39,867 nucleotides of DNA from Anaerolineaceae bacterium UBA4775 (lineage in GTDB: Bacteria; Chloroflexota; Anaerolineae; Anaerolineales; Anaerolineaceae), in contig DHHJ01000024.1 of the NCBI GenBank assembly GCA_002403205.1, positions 1-39,867 on the forward strand, written 5' to 3'. A program made the translations under genes and the position numbers. Positions 15,173-23,924 of this stretch are shown piece by piece. A model generated the notes under the pieces. That model made no database searches and was not told the origin of the DNA. It saw only the letters and a program-made list of their open reading frames with translations. Each line of letters opens with the position of its first letter. The first letter of the stretch is position 1.

Positions 15173-15904
15173 ATGCGCTTTGATGTTTTCTCGCTCTTCC
15201 CTGAGGTATTCAACCCTTACCTTAATGCCAGCATCCTAAAACGGGCGCAGGATCTCAAAGCCCTGGAAGTTCACACGCACAACATCCGAGATTGGACAAC
15301 CGATAAACACCATACCACCGACGATACCCCTTACGGCGGCGGCGGTGGGATGGTCATGAAACCTGAACCGGTATTCGCCGCGGTGGAGGGTGTCCTCGGC
15401 TCACCCCCCAGCTGCCCGGTGATCCTGCTTTCACCGCAGGGGCGGACGTTCAGCCAGAAGATCGCTTTCGAACTGGCTGAGCATCCCCATTTAGCCCTGC
15501 TGTGCGGACGGTATGAGAGCGTGGACGAGCGCATCCGCCACCACCTGGCAACGGACGCGATCTCCATCGGCGATTATGTGCTCACGGGTGGAGAACTGCC
15601 CGCACTGGTCATCATCGATGCCGTCACCCGCCTGCTCCCCGGGGTGCTTGGCGATCCAGATGCACCCCTGGACGATTCCCACGCTACCGGCTTGCTCGAA
15701 TATCCCCACTACACACGCCCACCGGAATTTCGCGGCTGGGGCATCCCGGATGTGCTGCTTTCCGGCAATCACGCCGAGATTGCCCGCTGGCGGCGGCAGG
15801 AATCCCTGCGCCGCACGCTGCTGCACAGGCCCGACCTGCTTTCACAAGCGGCGTTAACCCAGGAGGACTTGGCCTTTCTGGCCACTTTAGGCTATCAACC
15901 CTAA
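15173..15904 (+). CDS. trmD: tRNA (guanine-37-N1)-methyltransferase
   Basis: Methylates G37 next to the anticodon to prevent +1 frameshifting. It is an SPOUT enzyme with the knotted cofactor site visible as LLCGRYESVDERI and SIGDYVLTGGELPALVIIDAVTRLLPGVLG. The N-terminus MRFDVFSLFPEVFNPYLNASILKRA and DTPYGGGGGMVMKPEPVF are family hallmarks. The length of 243 is normal. Unlike in many bacteria it is not flanked by rpsP, rimM or rplS. The start has no ribosome binding site but has a -10 element at leaderless spacing. The MFS gene follows after 39 nt and may share the transcript. Confidence 0.98.
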   Translation: MRFDVFSLFPEVFNPYLNASILKRAQDLKALEVHTHNIRDWTTDKHHTTDDTPYGGGGGMVMKPEPVFAAVEGVLGSPPSCPVILLSPQGRTFSQKIAFELAEHPHLALLCGRYESVDERIRHHLATDAISIGDYVLTGGELPALVIIDAVTRLLPGVLGDPDAPLDDSHATGLLEYPHYTRPPEFRGWGIPDVLLSGNHAEIARWRRQESLRRTLLHRPDLLSQAALTQEDLAFLATLGYQP

Positions 15905-15943
15905 ACTTAATCCCACCTTCATCAACCTTATAACGGAGAAATC

Positions 15944-17227
15944 ATGAACGCAAAACGACTGAACTACCCGAAAACTTTTTTACTGGGCTTTGGATTTTTT
16001 GGCGTCAGTGTGATCTGGGGGACGTATAACGCGTTTGTGCCCCTGTTCCTGGCCAACCGATTCGGCGTCGGGCCAGCTATGATCGGCTTCCTGATGACCC
16101 TTGACAACATCGCCGCGCTGTTCATTCAGCCCCCCGTTGGTGCCTGGTCAGACCGCCTGCGCACCCGTATCGGCCGCCGTTTGCCCTTCATCCTGGTAGG
16201 TGCACCGATAGCTGCTGTAGCCTTTGGTGTCCTCCCCATCGCTGCCACCCTGCCGGTCTTCTTAGCGGGCAAGATTGCCCTGATCCTCTCCATGGCGGTA
16301 TGGCGCACACCTGTGGTCGCGCTGATGCCCGATATCACCCCCTCAAAGTTCCGTTCGCAGGCCAATGGCGTGATCAACTTCATGGGCGGTGTCGGCGCCA
16401 TCATCTCGTTCCTGCTGGGTGCTCGTCTGTACGACATGAACCCGAACTTTCCATTTTGGTTGGGATCAGTCCTGGTCGTTCTGGCCGCTGTGCTGCTCTT
16501 CATTTTCATTCGAGAGCCAAAGATACACGAGAATTACCCTGATGCAGACCGACCCAATCTGTTAACCAGCGTGAAAAACATCCTCCAGGATGATGATAAA
16601 AGTGCCATCCGCATCTTTTTGGCGATCATGTTCTGGTTTGTCGCCTACAACGCCATCGAAGCTTTCTTCACCCTGTTCGCCAACCGTCACCTGGGGATGG
16701 CCGAATCGGACGGCGTCCGTCTGCTGGGGCAATTATCCTTATTGTTCGTGCTGTTTGCTCTTCCATCGGGCTTTATCGGCGGGAAGATCGGCCGGAGAGT
16801 AACCATTTCCATCGGGATTGTGCTGATGGGGCTGTGCATGCTCCTGATGGCACTGTTGGGTGTGCCGTTCCTTACGACCCATCTGTTTACCTTGCCCATC
16901 CTGGGGGAGGTACCGGTGGTGGGAATCATTTTGATGTTCGCCGGGATCGCCTGGGCGTTGATCAACATCAACTCCCTGCCGATGGTGGTGGATATGACCG
17001 ATGACATCCAGATCGGTACTTATACCGGCCTGTACTACTTATTCTCAACCCTGGCGGCCATCATAGGGCCAAACATCAATGGCTGGCTGATTGCCCTGGC
17101 CGGCAACGATTATTCCGTCATCATGTACATCGGCCCGGTGTTCATGGCACTGGCACTGGTGATGATGGTGGGAGTGCGCAAGGGCGAGGCGAAGGTTGAA
17201 ACCTTGCCAAATATGAGTGAGATTTAA
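15944..17227 (+). CDS. MFS transporter, GPH/SLC45-like
   Basis: A 427-residue inner-membrane secondary carrier with about 12 transmembrane segments. The first half has WGTYNAFVPLFL and the loop 2-3 signature VGAWSDRLRTRIGRRLPFILVGAP, which resembles the GPH and sucrose-carrier (SLC45) branches, so a sugar or glycoside with a cation is a reasonable but unproven substrate. A second GGKIGRRV motif sits in the equivalent loop of the second half. GGAG lies 7 nt upstream of the ATG. It follows trmD closely and precedes the nucleoside importer promoter. Confidence 0.88.
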   Translation: MNAKRLNYPKTFLLGFGFFGVSVIWGTYNAFVPLFLANRFGVGPAMIGFLMTLDNIAALFIQPPVGAWSDRLRTRIGRRLPFILVGAPIAAVAFGVLPIAATLPVFLAGKIALILSMAVWRTPVVALMPDITPSKFRSQANGVINFMGGVGAIISFLLGARLYDMNPNFPFWLGSVLVVLAAVLLFIFIREPKIHENYPDADRPNLLTSVKNILQDDDKSAIRIFLAIMFWFVAYNAIEAFFTLFANRHLGMAESDGVRLLGQLSLLFVLFALPSGFIGGKIGRRVTISIGIVLMGLCMLLMALLGVPFLTTHLFTLPILGEVPVVGIILMFAGIAWALININSLPMVVDMTDDIQIGTYTGLYYLFSTLAAIIGPNINGWLIALAGNDYSVIMYIGPVFMALALVMMVGVRKGEAKVETLPNMSEI

Positions 17228-17244
17228 AACTGTCCGACAAAACC

Positions 17245-17273
17245 TTGAAACAAATCCGGATTGGATTTATACT
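17245..17273 (+). promoter_or_regulatory. promoter of the nucleoside importer operon
   Basis: TTGAAA (17245-17250), a 17-nt spacer and TATACT (17268-17273) lie about 66 nt before the binding-protein start. The spacer contains the palindrome ATCCGGAT (17254-17261). Confidence 0.65.
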
Positions 17274-17281
17274 TAGTTACT

Positions 17282-17303
17282 ACGGATATGTAGAAAAATC
17301 CGT
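17282..17303 (+). promoter_or_regulatory. inverted repeat in the importer leader, possible operator
   Basis: ACGGAT (17282-17287) and ATCCGT (17298-17303) form an inverted repeat with a 10-nt gap just after the promoter. It shares the GGAT/ATCC core with the palindrome inside the promoter spacer, so a repressor could bind both. An RNA hairpin is the alternative. Confidence 0.35.
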
Positions 17304-17339
17304 CCACAAATCACTCTACTCTTATAGGAGGAGAACCAC

Positions 17340-18380
17340 ATGTCGAAAAAAATTTTGTTTATCTTTACAATCCTTATGATAGGGAGCCTGCTGCTGGCTG
17401 CCTGTGCTCCCGCCGCCGAAGAACCAACGGCAGAAGAAGGCATCCTGGTCTGTCAGATCACCGATACAGGCGGGATTGACGATAAATCCTTCAATGCCAC
17501 CGCCTGGAAAGGCATCACGGATGCAGAGGAAGCACTGGGTATCAGGGGAACATTCATCGAATCACAGGAAGTCGCAGACTATGAGCGGAACATCAATGCC
17601 TTCATTGAAGAGGGTTGCGACCTGATCATCACCGTCGGTTTCCTGATCGGTGATGCGACTGCCGCTGCCGCAGAAGCCAACCCGGAGCAGCTATTCTCCA
17701 TTGTTGACTTCGCCTACGACCCATCCATCCCCAATGTTGTCGGCCAGGTGTTTGAGACTGATGAAGCTGCTTTCCTGGCAGGGTATGCCTCAGCTGCCGT
17801 CACCCAGACAGGCAAAGTGGGCACCTTCGGTGGTTTACCCATCCCCACGGTCACCATCTTCATGAAAGGTTTTGTTGAGGGCGTAAATTACTACAATGAA
17901 ATCAAAGGCACCAACGTCGAAGTCCTTGGCTACAATATTGAAGATGGCACCGGTTTGTTCTCGATGGATTTCTCCGATCAGCAGAAGGGCCGCGAACTGG
18001 CCATCTCCTTGATGGATGAGGGCGCGGACATCATCCTGCCCGTGGCAGGCCCGGTAGGCCTGGGTGCAGCAGCCGCCATCCAGGAACGCGGCAACGCGTA
18101 TGTATTGGGTGTGGATTCAGACTGGGTTCTGACCAGCCCTGAATACAGCAATATCACCCTCACCTCGGTGATGAAGAAGATGGATGCAACCACTTTTTCA
18201 GTGATTGAATCCGTCATCGACGGCACCTTCACGGGCGGCGTTGAGGTCGGAACGCTGGAGAACCAGGGTGTGGACATTGCCCCCTGGCACGAGCTTTCCA
18301 ACCTGATCTCTGCAGAACTTCAGGCAGAAATCGATCAACTCCGCGAGGATATTATTGCCGGAAGAATCGTTCTGCAATAA
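17340..18380 (+). CDS. BMP-family nucleoside-binding lipoprotein
   Basis: Extracytoplasmic solute-binding lipoprotein of an ABC importer, family BMP/PnrA/TmpC, whose known members bind purine nucleosides. The signal peptide ends in the lipobox LLAAC with Cys22. Family landmarks are CQITDTGGIDDKSFNATAWKGI (start of lobe 1), GCDLIITVGFLIGDAT, FSIVDFAYDP and VLGVDSDW. The length of 346 is typical. AGGAGG lies 7-8 nt upstream of ATG. The ATPase and two permease genes follow, giving the usual four-gene BMP importer. A terminator-like hairpin after the stop should raise its expression above the rest. Confidence 0.95.
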   Translation: MSKKILFIFTILMIGSLLLAACAPAAEEPTAEEGILVCQITDTGGIDDKSFNATAWKGITDAEEALGIRGTFIESQEVADYERNINAFIEEGCDLIITVGFLIGDATAAAAEANPEQLFSIVDFAYDPSIPNVVGQVFETDEAAFLAGYASAAVTQTGKVGTFGGLPIPTVTIFMKGFVEGVNYYNEIKGTNVEVLGYNIEDGTGLFSMDFSDQQKGRELAISLMDEGADIILPVAGPVGLGAAAAIQERGNAYVLGVDSDWVLTSPEYSNITLTSVMKKMDATTFSVIESVIDGTFTGGVEVGTLENQGVDIAPWHELSNLISAELQAEIDQLREDIIAGRIVLQ

Positions 18381-18399
18381 GTTCACATGGTACATAATA

Positions 18400-18431
18400 C
18401 GGGTTGGAGGTCTTCTCCAACCCGCATTTTT
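18400..18431 (+). terminator. attenuator between binding protein and ATPase genes
   Basis: CGGGTTGGAG (18400-18409) pairs perfectly with CTCCAACCCG (18415-18424) around a 5-nt loop, followed by CATTTTTA. It lies inside the importer operon, so partial read-through would make the binding protein more abundant than the membrane parts. Confidence 0.85.
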
Positions 18432-18497
18432 ATATATGCCCACCGATGCGGTGGACAACACTATTATTGACTATTCTGTACAAGAAAAGGGGATCTT

Positions 18498-20057
18498 ATG
18501 ACGCCTATTCTTGAGTTAAAAGGAATCACCAAACAATTTCCTGGTGTCTTAGCCAACGATCATATCAACCTGACTTTGCACAAGGGCGAAATTCTGGCAT
18601 TGTTGGGTGAAAATGGTGCCGGTAAATCCACACTGATGAACATTCTCTATGGCCTTTATCAACCCGATGAAGGTGAGATCTTCATTAATGGTGAAAAGAG
18701 CATGGTCACCTCCCCAACAGATGCGATCGATGCAGGCATTGGTATGGTTCACCAGCATTTTATGCTCATTCCGGTCTTTACCGTGGCAGAAAATGTCATG
18801 CTGGGAGAGGAATCCGTCAAATATGGCAATTTCTTAAACCGGGATGACGCAGCCAAGAAGATTCTGGAAATTGGCAATCAATTTAACCTGCCCGTCAATC
18901 CAAGTGACATGGTCAGGGATTTGCCGGTCGGCGTTCAGCAGAAAGTGGAGATCATCAAGCTGCTTTATCGAGAGGCTGAAATCCTGATCTTTGACGAACC
19001 GACTGCCGTCCTGACACCGCAAGAAGCAGATGAGCTGTTTAAGATCATGCGGTCTCTTGTAGAACAGGGAAAATCGATCATCTTCATCACCCACAAATTG
19101 CGGGAGGTGCTGGATGTCGCCGACCGCATCATGGTCATTCGGCAAGGGGCTGTGGTCGGAGAGACCACACCTGATGAAGCAGATAAAAATTCACTGGCAG
19201 CAATGATGGTTGGACGAGAGGTCAGCCTGGTTGTCGAAAAAGAAGAGAAAGTTCCAGGTGAAGTCATTCTAAGCATCGACGACCTGGTTGTGGCGGATAA
19301 GTTTCAAAACATTGTCGTTGACCATGTCTCACTGGAGGTGCATGCAGGTGAGATCGTCGGTATTGCGGGCGTGCAGGGCAATGGACAAACCGAACTGGTT
19401 GAAGCCATAACCGGCTTACGAAAAAGCTCCGAAGGCCAGATCACCTTAATGGGAGAGGACGTTACCCGAGCCACACCACGCCAAATCACTGAACTGGGTT
19501 CAGCCCATGTCCCGGAGGATCGGCAGGCAGACGGCCTGGTACTGCCTTTCCCCATTGCAGAAAACCTGGTCCTCTGTACTTACTACAAAGAACCGTTTTC
19601 AAAAGGCGTTGTGCTCCAATATGAAACCATTCTTGACCATGCGAAGCAATTGATCAGCGACTTTGACATCCGCACACCCAGTGCGTTAACACCTGTCAGC
19701 AACCTGTCTGGTGGCAATCAGCAAAAGGTTATCATTGCCCGCGAACTCTCACGCCCAATCCAGTTCTTAATGGCATCCCAGCCAACACGCGGCCTGGATG
19801 TCGGCTCGATCGAATACATTCACAAACGCATTGTTCAAAAACGGAATGATGGCTGTGCTGTGTTGCTCGTCTCGCCTGAGCTGGACGAAATCATGGAGCT
19901 TTCCGATCGGATTGCTGTGATGTATCGCGGGAACATTCTGGCGGTCGTCAAAAGAAGCGCTGTTACCAAGGAAGAGGTTGGCTTAATGATGGCAGGCATC
20001 ATGCCAGAATCAGATTTCAAACCCAAGGAAAAGCACGTTGTTGAGAGAACTTTTTAG
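18498..20057 (+). CDS. nucleoside ABC importer, double ATPase subunit
   Basis: A 519-residue ATPase with two fused nucleotide-binding domains, as in BMP-type and ribose-type importers. Domain 1 has Walker A GENGAGKST, a signature-like PVGVQQKVEI and Walker B ILIFDEPTAVLTPQE. Domain 2 has the degenerate Walker A GVQGNGQTE, the signature LSGGNQQKV and a Walker B lacking the DE pair (LMASQPTRGLDVGS). The asymmetry is normal for this family: one site hydrolyses ATP. AAAAGGGGATCTT precedes the ATG. The first permease gene follows after 12 nt. Confidence 0.95.
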   Translation: MTPILELKGITKQFPGVLANDHINLTLHKGEILALLGENGAGKSTLMNILYGLYQPDEGEIFINGEKSMVTSPTDAIDAGIGMVHQHFMLIPVFTVAENVMLGEESVKYGNFLNRDDAAKKILEIGNQFNLPVNPSDMVRDLPVGVQQKVEIIKLLYREAEILIFDEPTAVLTPQEADELFKIMRSLVEQGKSIIFITHKLREVLDVADRIMVIRQGAVVGETTPDEADKNSLAAMMVGREVSLVVEKEEKVPGEVILSIDDLVVADKFQNIVVDHVSLEVHAGEIVGIAGVQGNGQTELVEAITGLRKSSEGQITLMGEDVTRATPRQITELGSAHVPEDRQADGLVLPFPIAENLVLCTYYKEPFSKGVVLQYETILDHAKQLISDFDIRTPSALTPVSNLSGGNQQKVIIARELSRPIQFLMASQPTRGLDVGSIEYIHKRIVQKRNDGCAVLLVSPELDEIMELSDRIAVMYRGNILAVVKRSAVTKEEVGLMMAGIMPESDFKPKEKHVVERTF

Positions 20058-20069
20058 GAAGGTGCCCTT

Positions 20070-21356
20070 ATGAAACGTGAACCCCAAAAAAATGAAAAGG
20101 CAGGAGATGTTCTGCTTCAAGAGATCAACGAACCCCATGAGGATCAAACAACCCATAAACGCTCGGTTTGGAATGTGGTTGCCATCCCATTGCTGGCTAT
20201 CCTGACGGGGTTGATTATCGGCGCGATTTTGATAGCCGCCACCAGCACAACCGTGTATGCCGCTTTCAATGAATCCTTTGGCCAAGGACTGGTAACTGCC
20301 TGGAACGAGGTCATCACCGCCTATCAAGCCTTGTTTACGGGCTCAATTGGCGACCCGGCCAGGATCATCTCCGCACTCAGATCAGGAGATGAGCGTGCCA
20401 TTCGTTCGGCTTTCAACCCGTTCCTCGAAAGCCTGGTACAGGCCACGCCCTACATCTTTGCCGGGTTAGCCGTGGCACTTGGTTTCCGATCAGGGCTGTT
20501 TAACATCGGCGTTGAAGGCCAGCTGTTTATCGGCGCGGCATGCGCCACCTATGTCGGGTACGCCATCACGGGGTTGCCGACCATTATCCACATGCCCTTG
20601 GCCTTTCTCGCTGGCGCTTTAGGCGGCGCTGTGTGGGGGTTCATCCCCGGCTTATTGAAAGCCACGACAGGCGGCCACGAAGTGATCAACACCATCATGA
20701 TGAACTGGATCGCCTTCCGGTTGACGGAATGGCTCCTTTCCGGCCCAATGAACCGGCCCGGCGCAGGCGGAATGCCCATCAGCCCGTTAATTGAGGAAAG
20801 TGCACAAATTCCACAGTTCTTCCAAACACCCATCCGCTTCCATCTGGGCTTCTTTATTGCACTGGGCATCGCATGGCTCGTATGGTGGCTGCTGTTCAAA
20901 ACCAAGTGGGGGTTGAATCTGCGCACCGTTGGTGCTAACCCCCGGGCTGCAAAGTATGCCGGCCTGAATGTGGCCAAAAACTACATCATCGGTATGGCTC
21001 TCTCAGGCGCCCTGGCAGGGATGGCCGGCGGAGTCCAGATTCTTGCCGTCAACCGCAGCATGGCCCTGGGCTTATCTTCGGGGTATGGGTTTGACAGCAT
21101 TGCCCTGGCCCTGATTGGCAACAACCATCCGCTGGGCGTTATACTGGCATCCATTTTGTTCGGCACCCTGCGCAACGGTGCTACCCGGATGATGGTCGTT
21201 TCCAGGATCCCGATAGACATCGTTGATGTGCTGCAGGCTATTATCCTGATGTTCGTGGCGGCACCCGCCATCATCCGCACCATCTACCGCCTGCGAAAAC
21301 CGAAACATGAAGAAGAAACTGTCTTTGTCAGTGGATGGGGAGGAGGTCAATCATGA
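20070..21356 (+). CDS. nucleoside ABC importer, permease subunit 1
   Basis: A 428-residue inner-membrane permease of the branched-chain/ribose/nucleoside type (BPD_transp_2). After a 40-residue hydrophilic N-terminus come a first hydrophobic helix and about eight to ten membrane segments. The coupling region GHEVINTIMMNWIAFRLTEWLL and NLRTVGANPRAAKYAGLN are typical of the larger permease of BMP operons. AGGAAGG precedes the ATG. The 3' end overlaps the second permease gene by 4 nt (ATGA), so translation is probably coupled. Confidence 0.94.
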   Translation: MKREPQKNEKAGDVLLQEINEPHEDQTTHKRSVWNVVAIPLLAILTGLIIGAILIAATSTTVYAAFNESFGQGLVTAWNEVITAYQALFTGSIGDPARIISALRSGDERAIRSAFNPFLESLVQATPYIFAGLAVALGFRSGLFNIGVEGQLFIGAACATYVGYAITGLPTIIHMPLAFLAGALGGAVWGFIPGLLKATTGGHEVINTIMMNWIAFRLTEWLLSGPMNRPGAGGMPISPLIEESAQIPQFFQTPIRFHLGFFIALGIAWLVWWLLFKTKWGLNLRTVGANPRAAKYAGLNVAKNYIIGMALSGALAGMAGGVQILAVNRSMALGLSSGYGFDSIALALIGNNHPLGVILASILFGTLRNGATRMMVVSRIPIDIVDVLQAIILMFVAAPAIIRTIYRLRKPKHEEETVFVSGWGGGQS

Positions 21357-22630
21357 CAAGCGTCACGCATACCGTTGAACATAAAAAGATTTCAGAAGTA
21401 TCGCCCACCAGGAAACTGGTTATGGGCATTGCTGAGCTGTTCATCGCCATGGTGATCCTGTTTGGATTCGTGCTGAATTCGACTCCTGGCGACCTCACCC
21501 GTTTTGTCATGACACCGGGCGGCATCGATGTGGGCGCGATGGGCGACTGGGTGATCCCCACCCGGCCGACATTGATTGCCCTGACGGTTGTGACCGTGGC
21601 CATTGGTATTTTCCAGCTCGTCAAAGGTTTTGGGCGGGCAACCAACGGCATGGTTGGCCTCTCTGGCCTGTTCCTGATCTTTGGTTTTCTAACCTGGCAA
21701 GCCGGCGGCACATCGGTCAACCTGGCGGGTATGCTGGCCAGCGCAGTGCTCCTGGCCGTTCCGATCACTTTGGGCGCTTTCTCCGGCGTGCTCTCTGAGC
21801 GTGCTGGCGTGGTCAATATTGCCATTGAAGGCATGATGCTGATGGGATCCATGATCGGTGCCCTGGTTGGCAGTATCACCAACAGCACGTGGATCGGGTT
21901 GGCTGGTGCGATCCTCTCAGGGCTGATTCTGAGCTGGATTCATGCTGTGCTTTCCATCAAATATAAGATCAACCAGATCATCTCCGGGACTGTCATCAAT
22001 ATCTTCTCAGCAGGCATGACCGCCTTCATTTCCCAAAAATATTTACAGACCAACCAGGCGCTCAATAACCCCCCGCTGTTTCCCCGCATACCCATTCCTG
22101 GCCTGGCCAACATCCCCCTTCTCGGACCAATTTTCTTCAATACCAATGTGTTTGTCTATTTGATGTTCATCTTACTGGTGGTGATCCAGGTCGCCCTTTT
22201 CTCCACTCGCTGGGGTTTGCGCACCCGGTCCGTTGGCGAGCATCCCCGGGCAGCGGACACCCTGGGAATCAACGTGACCAGGACACGCTATGTCGCCGTC
22301 TTATTGAGTGGCCTCGTGGCTGGCCTGGCAGGCGCGTTCTTCACCCTGGGCTCGGTGGGTCGATTCAACGAAGGCATGACAGCCGGTAAGGGCTTCATCG
22401 GCCTGGCTGCCATGATCTTTGGCAACTGGCGCCCGCTCGGTGCCATCGGCGCGGGATTCCTGTTCGGGTTTGCAGACGCCATCGGCTCAAAGCTTTCCCT
22501 TTTGGGTAGCGCCATCCCACCCCAAATCATGGCCACGGCACCTTATCTGATCACCATGATCGTCCTGGCAGGGTTCATCGGCAAAGGTGATATGCCTGCC
22601 GCCGATGGTGAACCCTACGAAGAAGAATAA
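21353..22630 (+). CDS. nucleoside ABC importer, permease subunit 2
   Basis: The second permease of the importer, 425 residues from the ATG at 21353, chosen because GGAGGAGG lies 6 nt upstream; an ATG 18 nt earlier lacks such a site. It has about ten membrane segments. The segments AGVVNIAIEGMMLMGSM, IKYKINQIISGTVINIFSAGMT and RTRSVGEHPRAADTLGINV are the family's conserved cytoplasmic contact and turn regions. It pairs with subunit 1 to form the translocation channel. Confidence 0.94.
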   Translation: MTSVTHTVEHKKISEVSPTRKLVMGIAELFIAMVILFGFVLNSTPGDLTRFVMTPGGIDVGAMGDWVIPTRPTLIALTVVTVAIGIFQLVKGFGRATNGMVGLSGLFLIFGFLTWQAGGTSVNLAGMLASAVLLAVPITLGAFSGVLSERAGVVNIAIEGMMLMGSMIGALVGSITNSTWIGLAGAILSGLILSWIHAVLSIKYKINQIISGTVINIFSAGMTAFISQKYLQTNQALNNPPLFPRIPIPGLANIPLLGPIFFNTNVFVYLMFILLVVIQVALFSTRWGLRTRSVGEHPRAADTLGINVTRTRYVAVLLSGLVAGLAGAFFTLGSVGRFNEGMTAGKGFIGLAAMIFGNWRPLGAIGAGFLFGFADAIGSKLSLLGSAIPPQIMATAPYLITMIVLAGFIGKGDMPAADGEPYEEE

Positions 22631-22657
22631 CAGCTCCCAGCCCGAAATTGCTGCCAC

Positions 22658-22693
22658 AACCACCTGGAAAGCCTTACTCTCCAGGTGGTTTTC
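22658..22693 (+). terminator. terminator of the nucleoside importer operon
   Basis: A perfect 11-bp stem, AACCACCTGGA (22658-22668) with TCCAGGTGGTT (22680-22690), is followed by TTCGTT. It lies 28 nt after the last permease gene. Confidence 0.82.
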
Positions 22694-22706
22694 GTTATCA
22701 TGCGGG

Positions 22707-22712
22707 TATAAT
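22707..22712 (+). promoter_or_regulatory. -10 element upstream of the cysteine desulfurase gene
   Basis: A perfect TATAAT lies 31 nt before the start codon at 22744. No clear -35 hexamer is seen at 16-18 nt; the region overlaps the preceding terminator stem. Confidence 0.45.
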
Positions 22713-22743
22713 TAACCTCGATTCCGCCACACATAGGAGGAAC

Positions 22744-23904
22744 ATGCACCTTCATCGGCCCATTTACCTGGACTACAACGCCACCACCCCCCTGACCCCC
22801 AAGGTGATCGCGGCCATGCGCCCCTTTTTAGAAGAACACTACGGCAATCCCTCGTCCAGCCACAGGTATGGCCGCACAGCAAAAGCCGCTGTTGAGACCG
22901 CCCGGGGGCAGGTCGCTGCCTTGATCGGCGCAGCACCCGGGGAGATCATCTTTACCAGCGGCGGCACCGAAGCGAACAACCTCGCGGTCCAGGGGGCAGC
23001 CCGGGCTCATCCCGGCCGCGGGAAACACATCATCACCTCAGCGGTCGAGCATCCCGCGGTGACAGAGGTTTGCGCCTACCTGGAATCACAGGGCTTCCTT
23101 GTAACCACCCTGCCCGTGGATGCGGCCGGCCAGGTCTCACCCGAAGACCTGGCTGAAGCTCTCCGTCCGGATACCCTCCTCGTGAGCATCATGCACGCCA
23201 ACAACGAAGTGGGGACCATCCAGCCGATTCAAGCCCTGGCAGCCCTGGCTCACCAGGCCGGTGCGTTGTTCCATACCGATGCTGCTCAATCGGTCGGCAA
23301 GCTCACCGTGGATGTGACCGACCTGGGTGTTGACCTGCTTTCCATCGCCGGGCATAAACTGTATGCACCCAAGGGCGTGGGTGCGCTGTACGTGCGCTCA
23401 GGGATAAAGCTGGAGAAGGTCACCTTTGGCGCCGGTCAGGAACGGAACCTGCGCCCGGGCACCGAAAACGTGCTCGAGATCGTCGGGCTGGGGGCAGCGG
23501 CCGAAGAAGCCGCCCAAACCCTCCCGCAAAGGGTTTCTCACCTTATCGCCATGCGTGACCGCCTGCATGCCGGGCTGGAAAACGTCCTCCTGCCGGAGAC
23601 GGTGCGTCTTAACGGTCATCCGGAAGAGCGCCTGCCCAACACCCTCAACCTCAGCTTCATCAACACAGAAGCCAACATCCTGCTTGATACGATCGCTGAG
23701 CACGTAGCCGCCTCAGCCGGGGCAGCCTGCCATGCTGACCACGTGGATATCTCCAGCGTGTTGAAGGCCATGCGCGTCCCCATCGAGTGGGCGAAAGGCG
23801 CCCTGCGCTTCTCCGTCGGCAGCATGACCACCGGTGAAGAGATCGACCGGGCAGCCGAGGTGATTGCCCAATCGGTCGAAAAAATTCGATCTGCAAGCCA
23901 CTAA
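22744..23904 (+). CDS. cysteine desulfurase, NifS/IscS family
   Basis: PLP enzyme that takes sulfur from cysteine for Fe-S clusters or tRNA thiolation. The start YLDYNATTPL, the PLP-lysine motif AGHKLYAPKG and the catalytic Cys in SAGAACHAD place it in the NifS/IscS group. The cysteine loop is shorter and differs from the usual SGSACTS, suggesting a NifS-like paralogue. From the ATG at 22744 (AGGAGG 3 nt upstream) it has 386 residues; upstream frame extension to 22648 lacks a ribosome site. No iscU, thiI or mnmA lies nearby. A Ddn-like gene follows after 20 nt, probably in the same operon. Confidence 0.93.
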   Translation: MHLHRPIYLDYNATTPLTPKVIAAMRPFLEEHYGNPSSSHRYGRTAKAAVETARGQVAALIGAAPGEIIFTSGGTEANNLAVQGAARAHPGRGKHIITSAVEHPAVTEVCAYLESQGFLVTTLPVDAAGQVSPEDLAEALRPDTLLVSIMHANNEVGTIQPIQALAALAHQAGALFHTDAAQSVGKLTVDVTDLGVDLLSIAGHKLYAPKGVGALYVRSGIKLEKVTFGAGQERNLRPGTENVLEIVGLGAAAEEAAQTLPQRVSHLIAMRDRLHAGLENVLLPETVRLNGHPEERLPNTLNLSFINTEANILLDTIAEHVAASAGAACHADHVDISSVLKAMRVPIEWAKGALRFSVGSMTTGEEIDRAAEVIAQSVEKIRSASH

Positions 23905-23924
23905 ACCATAATGGAGGAAACGAA

